Positions 1 to 9,500 of a stretch of 64,000 bases of DNA are shown here, piece after piece (position 1 is the first letter of the stretch; every line of letters begins with the position of its first letter). Position numbers and translations under genes: made by a program. The notes beneath the pieces were generated by a model. The model ran no database searches. It was not told the DNA's origin and was given only the letters and a program-made list of their open reading frames with translations. This stretch comes from Capronia americana. Taxonomy: Eukaryota > Ascomycota > Eurotiomycetes > Chaetothyriales > Herpotrichiellaceae. The DNA lies in NCBI GenBank assembly GCA_016110215.1, contig JADWQD010000002.1, forward strand, positions 496,001 to 560,000. Direction: 5' to 3'.

Positions 1-439
1 CCGGCTTGTCGATGACCACTTCCGCGGGCAATGGCTGCAGCTCGTCGACAATATCATGGCCGTACTCTCCCCGAACCAGGAGACGGCCCATCTCGCCCTT
101 GTCTCCAATGACTTTGAGATGCTGCTTGTTTCCGGGCGCGGCGGCCTGGCGGATGAGCTTGGAAGACGGGCAGTCCGCCAGCGACGGCACCTGGCCTTCC
201 CGTGTGTGGACGATGAGCATGCTCGCACTCCGGCATGCTTCAAGCAGCTGCTTTGTCGGGGCGATCGAGGCCTGTACGGCTTCAAGATTCCCACCTTGGA
301 TCTCGCCGAAGCCGCCAGAGCAGATAAAATCGCGTTGCATGTCGATGACCAATAGTGCCGTGTGCTTCAGCGGGAAGGAGAAGGGGTAGGGCTTTGCCTC
401 AATAGTGAGGAAGCCCTGGTTGTCCTTCGATGCACCCAT
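1..439 (-). CDS. Isochorismatase-fold cysteine hydrolase (biuret/ureido-type amidohydrolase), 3' part outside window
   Basis: The first 146 codons of a gene running off the left edge. The start codon is at 439-437 and no intron is needed in the visible part. The motif LLVIDMQRDF (residues about 29-38) holds the catalytic Asp region of the isochorismatase-like cysteine hydrolases. VVIDKP at the window edge carries the expected catalytic Lys, and the nucleophilic Cys would lie outside the window. The glycine-rich GGFGEIQGG stretch and VRGEYGHDIVDEL resemble hydrolases that cleave small ureido or biuret-like amides; this subfamily assignment rests on recall of family motifs. The gene diverges from an NCS1 permease, so uptake and hydrolysis of the same nitrogenous compound is a reasonable inference. 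It could instead be a nicotinamidase-like enzyme acting on another amide. Confidence 0.8.
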   Translation of the reverse strand, partial: MGASKDNQGFLTIEAKPYPFSFPLKHTALLVIDMQRDFICSGGFGEIQGGNLEAVQASIAPTKQLLEACRSASMLIVHTREGQVPSLADCPSSKLIRQAAAPGNKQHLKVIGDKGEMGRLLVRGEYGHDIVDELQPLPAEVVIDKP

Positions 440-1341
440 AGCGACAGTGATCTGACCTTCGGTCTGGAGATTTTGATGGCAGGGACGTACGCTATCAAGC
501 TGCACGAGTGACGGAGAGAGATGCACCTACAGTGGTCCGGAGCATGTTGGTCTTATACGAGAGCAGTGTTCGGTCAGTGCGCGACGGCCGAGAAACACTG
601 CTGTGACAATGAAACGCTGTTTAGTCAAGCAAACCTCGAGGACGGTCAAGCCCGCCGACCTCAGGGGAGGATGCAGAGCAAACGTGCCCCAGACAAACCA
701 ATACCAACCCGATGCCGTGAGCAGGATCGTGTCCCTGATAGCTGATAAGGCCGCCGCCAGACGCAGGGCCGGCAGAACAGGCTAGCCTCGTATCCTGCGT
801 CTGTAAACTTTCACGCGCCGGTGGCCGCGGTCTCGAGTTTTGCCCTGTGGCCGTCGGCGGTCTCGTAACGTCGTGTCTCGCTGGAGGCCCGTATTGGCAC
901 TGTGGCCGCCGGCGCGCCTCTCTCTGCCGCCGGCACTATCAGCCCCAGCCTCCCCACCCGCGGCTCTATCACTCTCTTGTATCTGGGATCTCGCGTGGCC
1001 CAACGTCGCGCCAACCCCGGATTCTGATCTCTGCGGGTCTGGATGGGACTGGAATGGAAGATCTGATGAGATCGACGGGCCTTCGACCACCGCCGGGGCG
1101 CCTATCTTCCCCTGCTGCCCCCTGCTCCCTCGTGGCGTCCTGGTCTATCAGTGCATCTCACATGCACTTCGTCTATCTTGGAGGATTCCAGCCTTGAAGG
1201 GAGAATTGTCAACAGCAGGAACTGGATGTCTATATAGAGCTCTTTTCGCCTCGCGATTGTGTTCAAGGTTCCTCATCCTTCAAGTTGCAGTTTCCACATC
1301 CTTCCAGCCTGCCTTCCACGGTCCAAACTCCGCCACTCAAG
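440..1341. promoter_or_regulatory. Divergent promoter with GATA-factor sites
   Basis: This is the 0.9 kb between the divergent amidohydrolase and NCS1 permease genes. HGATAR-type sites, the binding sites of AreA/Nit2 nitrogen regulators, are seen at 492-497 (CTATCA), 736-741 (TGATAG), 743-748 (TGATAA), 936-941, 966-971 and 1145-1150 (CTATCA), with CTATCT at 1173-1178. The pair at 736-748 is closely spaced, as in strong AreA sites. A TATA-like TATATA lies at 1231-1236, 106 bp before the permease ATG. No convincing ORF is present. Control by nitrogen source is inferred. Confidence 0.6.
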
Positions 1342-3329
1342 ATGGTTAACTTCTCGGCCGAACGCTTCTCCCCGAAGCGCCTTTCTCCTCAACGCGTCAA
1401 GGCCAAGGTCGGGCCTCACATGCACTGGAAGGTGCCCATGGAGAAGGGAGTTTACCAAGACTCTCGCTGGTCCAATCCGGACCTGGACCCCATTGCACCT
1501 GAGGACCGAACCTGGGGTGCTCTTGTATGTGCCGTGCGTCGTACTTCGAACAGCTGACTGATGCTTCCATAGGATTACTGGGCATACTGGACGAGTGACA
1601 TGCTTGCTCCTCCTCTTGCATCCACAGTCTCATCCGTCATGAGCTTGGGGTTCACTGCTCGCGAGACCATCCCCATTGTGTTCTGTGGGTTTGCGTTGTG
1701 CTCCGGAGCTTTGACCTTGACCGGCAAGATGGGTGCTCGATATAGCATTCCATTCCCCGTGCTCGTCCGCTCCATTTTTGGCATGTAAGTTGGCACCTCA
1801 AGCTCTTGTCATCACCTCTCTTCGGCCTCTGGCTCCATCCTCGATACTGACTTTCTGTAAACCACAGGTATGGCAGCTATCCCATCATCGTGCTCCGCTC
1901 ATTCGGTAGGTGTGAAGTGCTTCTTGGGGCGCCCAAAGCTGACTCTCATTCCCCAGTGGCCGCCATGTGGACGGCAATCCTCTGCGTCCAGGCTGGTGAT
2001 TTCCTCAACAACTGCCTCACAGCAATCTGGCCAAGTTTCGCCAACTTCCCCAACCATTTGCCGGAAAGCGCTGGCATCACTTCCGCCGGGCTTCTCTGCT
2101 TCGTGAGTCTGACCGGTCACCTGCTCGCACTTCTGGCTAACCCCGTTCCTCAGTTCATCTACTGGATCTTTCAGACCATCCTCGCCCTGATGCCCATCAA
2201 GAAGCTCCGCATCCTCTTCCTGATCAAGGGTATCGTCGTCCCTCCTACCTTCCTGGCCCTGTTCCTCTGGGCAGCCATCGTCACTCATGGCGGCGGGCCA
2301 CTCGTTACAGGACACGCCAAGATCACGTCGACATACATGAACACGGCCTACTCTGCGCTGACCGGCTTGAATGCCATCATTGGCCTCTTCAGCTCCATGG
2401 CCGTCAACTTCCCCGATTTCAGTCGGTTCTCCAAGAACAACCTGAAGGGGTACAACCAGTTCTTCGCACTGCCTGTCATCGGGACCTTGGGCGCGTTGAC
2501 TCCTATCTTCGTCACCTCGGCCCACAGCTACATCTGGGGAGAGTTCGAGTGGTACATGCCCGCCGTCATTGCCAAGTTCGACTCCCGCGCCGCCAAGTTC
2601 TTCACCGCCTTCAGCTTTATGTTGGCGACGATCGGCAACCAAGTTGCTGCCGGAACATATCCTTTCTCCAACGATAGTAAGTGCCGAGTGCCCTTGGCTG
2701 CTGGTCAATCATCAGAACGCTGACTGTGCCCCATAGTTTCCGGTCTGTGCCCCAAGTATATCAACATTTTCCGCGCAACGTTGATTATCTCGGTCTTCTG
2801 CGTTGTGTCCAACCCATGGCAGATCATCAGGAATGCGTCCGGTCTGCTCGCCTTCCTCAGTGGCTACTCCATGTTCATGGGCGCCATCTGCGGCACGATG
2901 TGTTGCCATTACTACCTGATCATCAACAAGAAGCTCAACATCCATGAGCTGTACAACGGCCATGGAATCTACCGGTACAACAAGATTGGCGTCAACTGGC
3001 GGGCCTATACGGCTTTCATCGTCGCTGTCGCACCGCTGCTGCCCGGTTTCAGCAAGAGCATTGACAACAGCCTCGACGTCGGCGGCGCCTGGAAGATCTA
3101 CACCTTCTCTTGCATCTACGGCTTCGTGATATCCGGCCTGGTGTACTACGTCATTTGCAAGTATGTCTCGGACGTTGGTGTCGCCAAGATTGACGAGGCC
3201 GTCTACCCGCCACAGAAGGTCGATTTGAGAGACGTCGAGGTGGGGGTTCCTCCATCGGATGAAGACTCCATCCAGGAGAAGAGCGGCGTCGCAGTGGCTA
3301 TTGGCTCGAAGGAGCTTGGTTCCGATTAA
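1342..3329 (+). CDS. NCS1-family permease (uracil/allantoin/uridine type, Fur-like)
   Basis: Plasma-membrane symporter of the nucleobase-cation-symport-1 family, which imports uracil, allantoin, uridine or related compounds. Exons are 1342-1524, 1573-1784, 1868-1905, 1957-2676 and 2737-3329, giving 581 residues, the usual length. The N-terminal cytosolic tail is followed by TWGALDYWAYWTSDM, then GARYSIPFPVLVRS and GDFLNN, which match the conserved first helices and loop of fungal Fur proteins. VNFPDFSRFSKN fits the conserved TM6 region, and about 12 hydrophobic segments are seen. The ATG at 1342 is preferred over an in-frame ATG at 1285 because the family tail is short and the TATA-like box at 1231 leaves a normal leader. 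The substrate cannot be read from the sequence. The partner is the divergent amidohydrolase. Confidence 0.9.
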
Positions 3330-3641
3330 CGATACTCGTTTGTGGGGTCGTCAATGTGTAGGATGATCTGTGTAGCCTGGCGAGGAGACCCCAGAAGATT
3401 GATTGATAGTCGTTGGTGTTGCCCGAGTTTCGTGAGAAGCAACAATAGGTGGAGCACAATACCCAGATAGTTTGCCCGTATCGATACGCCCTTTGCCGTT
3501 TCGAAAGATATCAGAGGGACACAGTCAATCTAATTTTACTCAAGCATTAGTATTTCCAAGATCCCACCCCTTAGCTGACATTAGATCTTCCAACCAGCAA
3601 TAAAGATTCATTCATCAGTCATCATGTTCACGAGCCATCAG
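3330..3641. other. Intergenic, convergent 3' ends
   Basis: 312 bp between the stop codons of the permease and the convergent charged-protein gene. It is relatively AT-rich, as expected for 3' UTRs. No gene or repeat is seen. Confidence 0.6.
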
Positions 3642-4781
3642 CTACCGGTAGTATTCTTTCGTGGTGCGCTTGACCACTTCGGTGTCGTAATGGGAGGACA
3701 GGTCGTCGTCGTCATCGCGATGGTGCCAGTGGTGTCGTCTCCTAGAGGTGCCTCTCTGAGGCGGATATGCCGGCCGTTGATCATCTTCATACTCGTACTG
3801 TCTCATCGTTTGCTCGGTGAAGGTGCGTCGCTCCTCGTCCACTTCGTCATGCTCGTGGAGTCGCGGGTCACTTCGCTGGGGACCGTATCTGCCGCGCGAG
3901 CGGCTCCGGCTCCTGTTCCGCCGAGTATATCCCGCGGCGTAGATGTCGTCCTCAACCACTCCATTGCCCTGGAGATAGCGACCCGCCAGGTGTGCTTCGG
4001 CGCCTGGTCTCTCGTGTCGACTCTCGCTTGCATCGTGGTGACTGATTTGATCGCGGTAGAACCCCACGCTTGCCCGTCTGCGCAGATCGGGAGGCGAGTT
4101 GTTGCCGCCCCGCATTGCGCTTTTGCGTCGTTGCGGCGGCGGAATGTCTTCGGTATACGCTTCGTAGGACCGACCATGGCGGCTGTAACGGTCGTCGTCG
4201 ATCTCCTCCGTGACGTGCACATCCTTGTAGGCCACATCGCGCACCGTGCGATCACGACCTGCACCGCGAGAGCCCTCGTAGAGGATGACATCGTCTCTCC
4301 TGGAGGGTGGCGGTGCATCGCGTCTCGGGAGGTGCTGTGGCTGTCTGGGGTCGAGGTCAAAGGCATAGTCGTGCGAGTGGCCGCCACCGCCAATGTCGAC
4401 AACATAGGTGCCGTCGTCTCTCTTCCGCGGTCGAAGGACTTCATACTCATAGCGGCCGTGATCGGGCGGTCGGTCCTCGATGATCACAGCATCTGAGCGC
4501 TTGACGTACGACTCGGCATTCCTGTCGCGGCCGACGGCGTACCTTGTCTTGGTGGTCCCAACGACGACTGGTACGTTCCGCGAATCGCTCGTTCTCGACT
4601 GCCTTTCAACTTCGATTCGGTCGTCTCGAGAACCGCGCGAGTAGACTCGCTCTCTGCGATAGTCATCCTCGTATTCAACCTCGCGTCTTGGCCTCCGGGT
4701 GGGAACTGGATCGTCGATCTCTTCGCGCCTGTGGCTGGAATAAATGACCTTGTAAGGTCGGTCACCGTCACGGGTCGACAT
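3642..4781 (-). CDS. Highly charged Arg/Asp-rich disordered protein, unknown function
   Basis: A single-exon ORF of 379 residues that I do not recognise as a named family. Arg, Asp, Glu and Tyr dominate, with dipeptides such as RR, RD, DD and ED throughout. There is an RS-like patch (NRSRSRSRGRYG, about residues 291-302), a His/Asp-rich stretch near the C-terminus (HHWHHRDDDDDL) and a terminal KEYYR. No signal peptide, membrane helix or folded domain is apparent, so most of the chain is probably disordered. The long antisense ORF over the same interval is a shadow with low-complexity composition. A perfect CRE (TGACGTCA) 211 bp upstream of the ATG suggests stress-responsive expression; that is inference. 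Confidence 0.75.
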   Translation of the reverse strand: MSTRDGDRPYKVIYSSHRREEIDDPVPTRRPRREVEYEDDYRRERVYSRGSRDDRIEVERQSRTSDSRNVPVVVGTTKTRYAVGRDRNAESYVKRSDAVIIEDRPPDHGRYEYEVLRPRKRDDGTYVVDIGGGGHSHDYAFDLDPRQPQHLPRRDAPPPSRRDDVILYEGSRGAGRDRTVRDVAYKDVHVTEEIDDDRYSRHGRSYEAYTEDIPPPQRRKSAMRGGNNSPPDLRRRASVGFYRDQISHHDASESRHERPGAEAHLAGRYLQGNGVVEDDIYAAGYTRRNRSRSRSRGRYGPQRSDPRLHEHDEVDEERRTFTEQTMRQYEYEDDQRPAYPPQRGTSRRRHHWHHRDDDDDLSSHYDTEVVKRTTKEYYR

Positions 4782-5323
4782 CTCACGTCGATGTGATGGC
4801 TGGTTGAATTGCGAATGGCTGCTGAAAAGAAATCTCGCAAAGGCTGCGAAATCGACTGTGAAAATGAAGCAGGATGGCCACCCTGCCAGCGGGTGTTTTC
4901 TTTTTTCGCCCAGGCCGAACAGATGTGCAGCCTGAATTCAGCTTCGAATGAATGGATTCTCACCATTCAGTTTTCGAACAAAGCTGCGGCTGACGTCATC
5001 AGGCGTGGTCTGATTCTGCTTGAAATCTCGTGGTGCATGTGCGACTCCAAGCCTGTTGCCGTCTTTGTCCATCGACTGGGCGGTGATTAAGAGGCCCGAG
5101 GGTGAAGGACGAGTGAAGAAATCCGGGGCTGAGAGTTTGACAGCTCTCAGCGGGCTTTAGGCGCGGCACGAAGCGCCAGGGGTACCTGGAATGGCGGTTA
5201 ATTATCCTTTCCACGCCCGGGCCAGAGCTACACTACTACGATACAGTAATTATCTGTTCCTTCCTTCCCTGTTGCCGTTCGGCATGTATGCACTGTGACC
5301 ATCTCGATTACTTCTCCACATCT
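4782..5323. promoter_or_regulatory. Upstream region of the charged-protein gene with a CRE site
   Basis: The leader and promoter of the minus-strand gene starting at 4781. A perfect ATF/CREB palindrome TGACGTCA occupies 4992-4999. Fungal Atf1/AtfA factors bind this motif in osmotic and oxidative stress responses. No supported coding sequence lies here. Confidence 0.5.
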
Positions 5324-5662
5324 CTACTTGTCCATCCTAAACACTCCCACATATTCCCAATCAGCGTCACCATGATTCCTAGCGCCCTCCTCCATGCCAG
5401 CCGCCTTACTATTTCCATTATCACTGGCGGCTTCTTCCCCCTCAATGCTACCGGGAAGCTCTCCGCTGTCATCTTCTGCCAGCTTGCCTCTGCTGCCTGG
5501 GTGATCGTTGAACTCATTGTGCGGTATTGCTGATGGCGGCTGCCTGGCAGATATCGGTACAGGATCGACGTATGGAGGCGGTAGGCTCGATGGTTCGAAT
5601 GGCTGCGCGCACTCTATCGCTTTCTCCAGACTGTTCGCCGTCTCTTTGTCCCCGGTGTTCAT
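5324..5662 (-). CDS. Hypothetical small acidic Pro-rich protein (uncertain)
   Basis: A 112-codon ORF starting ATG at 5662. The sequence is protein-like: a Pro-rich segment (FEPSSLPPPYVDPVPI, about residues 23-38), an acidic Gly/Ser/Glu middle and an aromatic end (WEYVGVFRMDK). No family is recognised. The frame stays open for some 40 codons upstream of the ATG, so the start may lie in an upstream exon I cannot define. It could be a chance ORF. Confidence 0.35.
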   Translation of the reverse strand: MNTGDKETANSLEKAIECAQPFEPSSLPPPYVDPVPISARQPPSAIPHNEFNDHPGSRGKLAEDDSGELPGSIEGEEAASDNGNSKAAGMEEGARNHGDADWEYVGVFRMDK

Positions 5663-6051
5663 CGCGCTCGTCTCGCTCCAGATGTGTCGAGGGCCGTTGT
5701 TGTTTGTTGGCTTGATAGATGTTGCTGTCCACAGGCAGGAAGGTGGTCATCGTAGAAGATGGTTGCTTGATATGCGTTCTGTTGGTGTTTGAAGTGGTCA
5801 CGACAGGCCGTTGAAATGTGCATCGAGAAGAGTTGTGTTTGCCAGAACCAGCAGCGCCATGGAGCGTTGGCACAACCGATGCCAGTGGAAGACGAGGAGA
5901 GACCAACAGGTGATGCGAGGCATTGGTGCAACAGACGCGACTGAAGATCGACTGGTAACCAGAATCGACAGGATCAATCACATACCTGTCTACTATATTC
6001 CCTCTAGGGCCCATGCAATGCTGAGGGTATCAATGCTCTATGATCGTAAGC
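5663..6051. other. Intergenic
   Basis: 389 bp between the doubtful small ORF and the 3' end of the PTEN-type gene. Overlapping short ORFs in several frames show no consistent coding signal. Nothing else is seen. Confidence 0.4.
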
Positions 6052-7899
6052 TCATGCCTCGTTCTTCTTTCCCTCTCCCTCCTTGTCAGCCTTATCCCTC
6101 GACGGCTTCATCTTAGAGATGACGAGAGCGGCCTTGGCCAATCCCGCCTCCATTCTATGCCCGGTTTTCGTGTCTTGTCTACCCTCAACTTCTTGATCGG
6201 AGGCACCATCCTGAGAGTCCGCCTGTTCATCTTCCGGCACAAATGGCTTGACTCCCTCGTCTTCTGAGTGTTCCACTCGCTGAGCGTCACCGCTGACTTG
6301 GCTTGAGGTAGACTCTCCCTTGACACTCGAAGCACGACTCACATCCGCACTTTCCGGTTGAGCCTTCCGCAGACCGAGTTCTTTGCCCAGTGTAGTCGCC
6401 CCTTGGTTAATCATGGCGCCCATTGTCAAGGCAGCAGCTCCCTTCCGGCCGCTGTCAATGCCATCCGCAGGTCGGACCTCGGTATCGTCAACACCTCGCC
6501 AATCTGCGGGCTGCCCTTCTTGTACTGGTTCTCCCTTCGCGGGCTCGGTTATGATCCTTTCAACGGGACCACCATCTCCTTCCTGTTTGGCATATTTCCA
6601 GACAACCTTTAAGCGGTCAAGCGCTCTTGTGCCCTTCCTTGAGCTACCCTTGATACCGTCCATGGCTTCCCATTCGATCTCAAAAACACCCGAATCATGG
6701 CCCTCGTGGCCCCCTTCGAAGTATGCATTGAACCAAACGTGGGCAATGGAGGTGACCATTGTGAGGCCTGTATACCCTGCCTTGTTTCGTCGTTCGAAGT
6801 CAATGTTAACATCGCTGGTTGGCAGTATCAGTGGTTCAGAGGGTTTGAGGATCACACTCTGAGCAGAAGCTCCCGAGCCAGAGCCCAAGCTCGCCGAGGA
6901 TGACTGTGGGGTGCCGTTCGTTGGACTCGTCAGTATGTGGTCGTCCTTTTTCGCATCAGGGGCTGGCTTTCCTGCTCTGTTGCTGTCCTCGACGACGGTC
7001 TTCTCCTGCCGCGTAAAGGTATGGTACGTCCGGATGCGCCGCCCATTGTCGACAAACCCTTCTACAGCCACCTTGACACCGTCCCTCAAACCCCAAACAT
7101 GAACCTCAACAATCTCAACGGGCCTCTCGACATAGCGTTTGCCCATACTGTTTGCCCATCGGTCCACATAATCAATCCAACGCAACTGACTTGGAATGCT
7201 CACGCCGAGGCCAAACCCAGGGCGCATTCGTCTCGTTGTGAAGCGTTGCAGGGCATCTTCTTTCTTCCATCCTTCCTCGCTAATCAGGTATGAGCAGGCC
7301 GCCGTGCCACTTCTGCCCTTTCCGGCTTTGCAGTGTACCACAGCCACTCGTCTCTTGTTGCCATCAGCCCCTTCACCTGCTTCCTCGTCTGCCCGCTGAA
7401 CCCAATTGCGCATGGCAGCCATGAGATTTGGGATGATTGCAAAGGGAGGAGGGTGGTGGTCCGGCCACGGGAAGTGGTGTATCCTGTTGTAAACCTCCGA
7501 ATCAGGATATCCAGTGCCCTCGGCCCGAAACTCGAATATGGACCAATCTTCGCCGTGCTTTCGATCGAGGAAGCCAACGAGCTGATCAAGGGGGTTCCGG
7601 TAGGCTTTCTTCGGCCATACCGAACTAGGACCGGAAGTAACGACAACTGTAAGGCTTTAGCGCATCACTCGGGCTCAGTTTTTGCAGCTTACATACTATC
7701 GTCGGTCACATAGCACAAATCCAATCCTGCTTCTGGGCTAGGGATCTCCGTTAGCATGTCCCGTTGAGCACATGGCAATAACTGGAACTCGATTAAACTC
7801 ACTGTCGCGCCCGCGGCCCGGCGACAATCTGCCGTAGAAGTGAAGCCTGACATTGTCAGCCGCGGCATCCATGCGTGCTTGCTGTGTTTGACATACCAT
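6052..7899 (-). CDS. PTEN-type phosphatidylinositol 3-phosphatase (Tep1-like)
   Basis: A dual-specificity lipid phosphatase expected to dephosphorylate PI(3,4,5)P3 at the plasma membrane. Exons on the minus strand are 7897-7899, 7803-7846, 7697-7737 and 6052-7646, giving 560 residues. The N-terminus LLRQIVAGPRARH followed by PEAGLDLCYVTDD is the conserved PTEN lead-in. NPLDQLVGFLDRKHG and HHFPWPDHHPPP contain the loop with the catalytic Asp. The P-loop HCKAGKGRSGT (residues about 134-144) has the nucleophilic Cys and two Lys typical of PTEN, with Ser in place of the usual Thr. A C2-like region follows to about residue 380, then a long disordered acidic tail, as in fungal Tep1. The first exon is just the ATG, directly followed by GTATGT. 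Confidence 0.9.
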
Positions 7900-9500
7900 G
7901 GCTTTGGCGTGACAACAAATGCTATTGTGTCATTCCGGGGGTAGTCGATGATTTCGCACTTGCTGACACCGGGATGGAGTCGATGATACTGTCTACACAG
8001 GACTAGAGTATATCTCGCTTTAGGGCATTGTCAGATTTCTGGATCCAAAGATCGAAGGCGCACGACGCGTTGGTTGAATTGACTGACGTCACCGCCCAAA
8101 CTCACTTGTCGCTCACACTGGCCACACTCTTACATCTACGAGTACCCATTCATAGTCTTCACCCAGACAACTTTGTGTCTCTGACTGCTTTATGTGGGTG
8201 TGAAGACAATGTGTCTATATTCTCCCAAGCTGGAAAGACGAGATTCCCCATCAGCCAAATCGCGAGCGGAAAATATGTGATGACGACCTTGTCAGTAGTG
8301 AGAAGCGCCAGAGACCAGCCACCATCGAAGAAAACCCCGACCCTCGGAAAATGAATCCGTCCATCGTACTCGGTAGTCCTCAGCATATGACTGCGGTCAC
8401 CTCAAGCTCTAGTCACGGCACGGATGTCGCCTCGAAAGCGACAGAACTCTACCAACGGTATTGTGTAAACCAGGCTTCCGGGCCTCGCGTGTGGCTCATG
8501 ATCAGAGGACAAATTGGTTGACTTATTCCTGAAACGGGAGTCTTGAGCTCGAGCATGATCCCACGGGATTTGAGTCCACGGAAAGGGCTGTGCTAAAGGA
8601 CGCGAGTATGTAAATTGAGTCTCAGCCTCGCGGCCCATCACGACAGGACCGAATGGCTTCATCCTCCATGAGATCGACTTCGAGTCGACCCCAACGGATC
8701 GTACGGCCTTGTACACACGTTCTGTACGAGACCCCAGAAGTTGAGCGGAATTAGGCCATCACAATTCAGTTGTCGTTGGCTTGCTTTCGCATCAAGCTAT
8801 TTATTCGCTCCTACGAGTAGCGGTGTACGGAACACTGATTGCCTCCGCTCCGCCGCTAATTGCCAGTCAACGCGTCACCCGGTGCGGAAGTCACCACGAT
8901 ACTCCCCAAGATCATTTCCCCTTTCAGATGGGAATGGCACTTGCAATAGGCTGACGGTGCTTGTGCGAATGTCGGCCCCACGGAGCGGTTCGTGTGAGGA
9001 GCCCAATGCACGTCTGACGAAGTCTCTCGGTTTTCCACCCCTACTTGCACACGCTCTGGCTCGCACCCCAATAGCCACTCTAGCAATCTCGTCAGACAAA
9101 ACATTGTCCGGATGAGGTAGCTGAGGGGCGAGGCGAGGGGATGTCTCCACAACCCTTCAATGCCGTTCAAAGGGAGCTCGTCAATCGTGCTCGAATCATG
9201 CAGTTGATTGCTAAACTGCCAGGTATGTATGTACACAGTACCGAGTACGCCACAGCATGTGCGCATGCTCGTACGAGTACGGACCGACCGCTTGGTCACG
9301 GTGAAGTGGCCGGGATAGCCCCACAAGTCGCAAGATATGCCTTTAAGAGAGCGCGCGCCGCTTGCGCCCATGATGGCATGGCGCGGACATTAATCACATC
9401 ACGTCCTCAAGTGGGAGCTTGACAACCTTCTTCCGCTCTTGATCTGGAGGCTCGTACTCTCAACCACACTACACAGCAGAGGTACATACGCAGACATAGT
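7900..9500. other. Intergenic, divergent promoters; CRE at 8084
   Basis: 1.6 kb between the divergent PTEN-type and MFS genes. A perfect TGACGTCA (CRE) lies at 8084-8091, 185 bp upstream of the PTEN-type start codon. ORFs in this stretch (for example 8856-9371 minus, and 8028-8354 plus) show no domain and no coding-like composition. No RNA gene was recognised. Confidence 0.5.

Noticed and set aside
1899..2708. 269-codon minus-strand ORF
   Set aside because: Mirror of the NCS1 permease exon 4; low-complexity Gly/Asp/Glu content.
3624..4496. 290-codon plus-strand ORF
   Set aside because: Antisense to the charged-protein ORF; its Val/Ala/Ile-rich composition follows from the complementary codons, with no family features.
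8856..9371. 171-codon minus-strand ORF
   Set aside because: No domain, unusual Cys/His/Trp scatter, and no splice partner.
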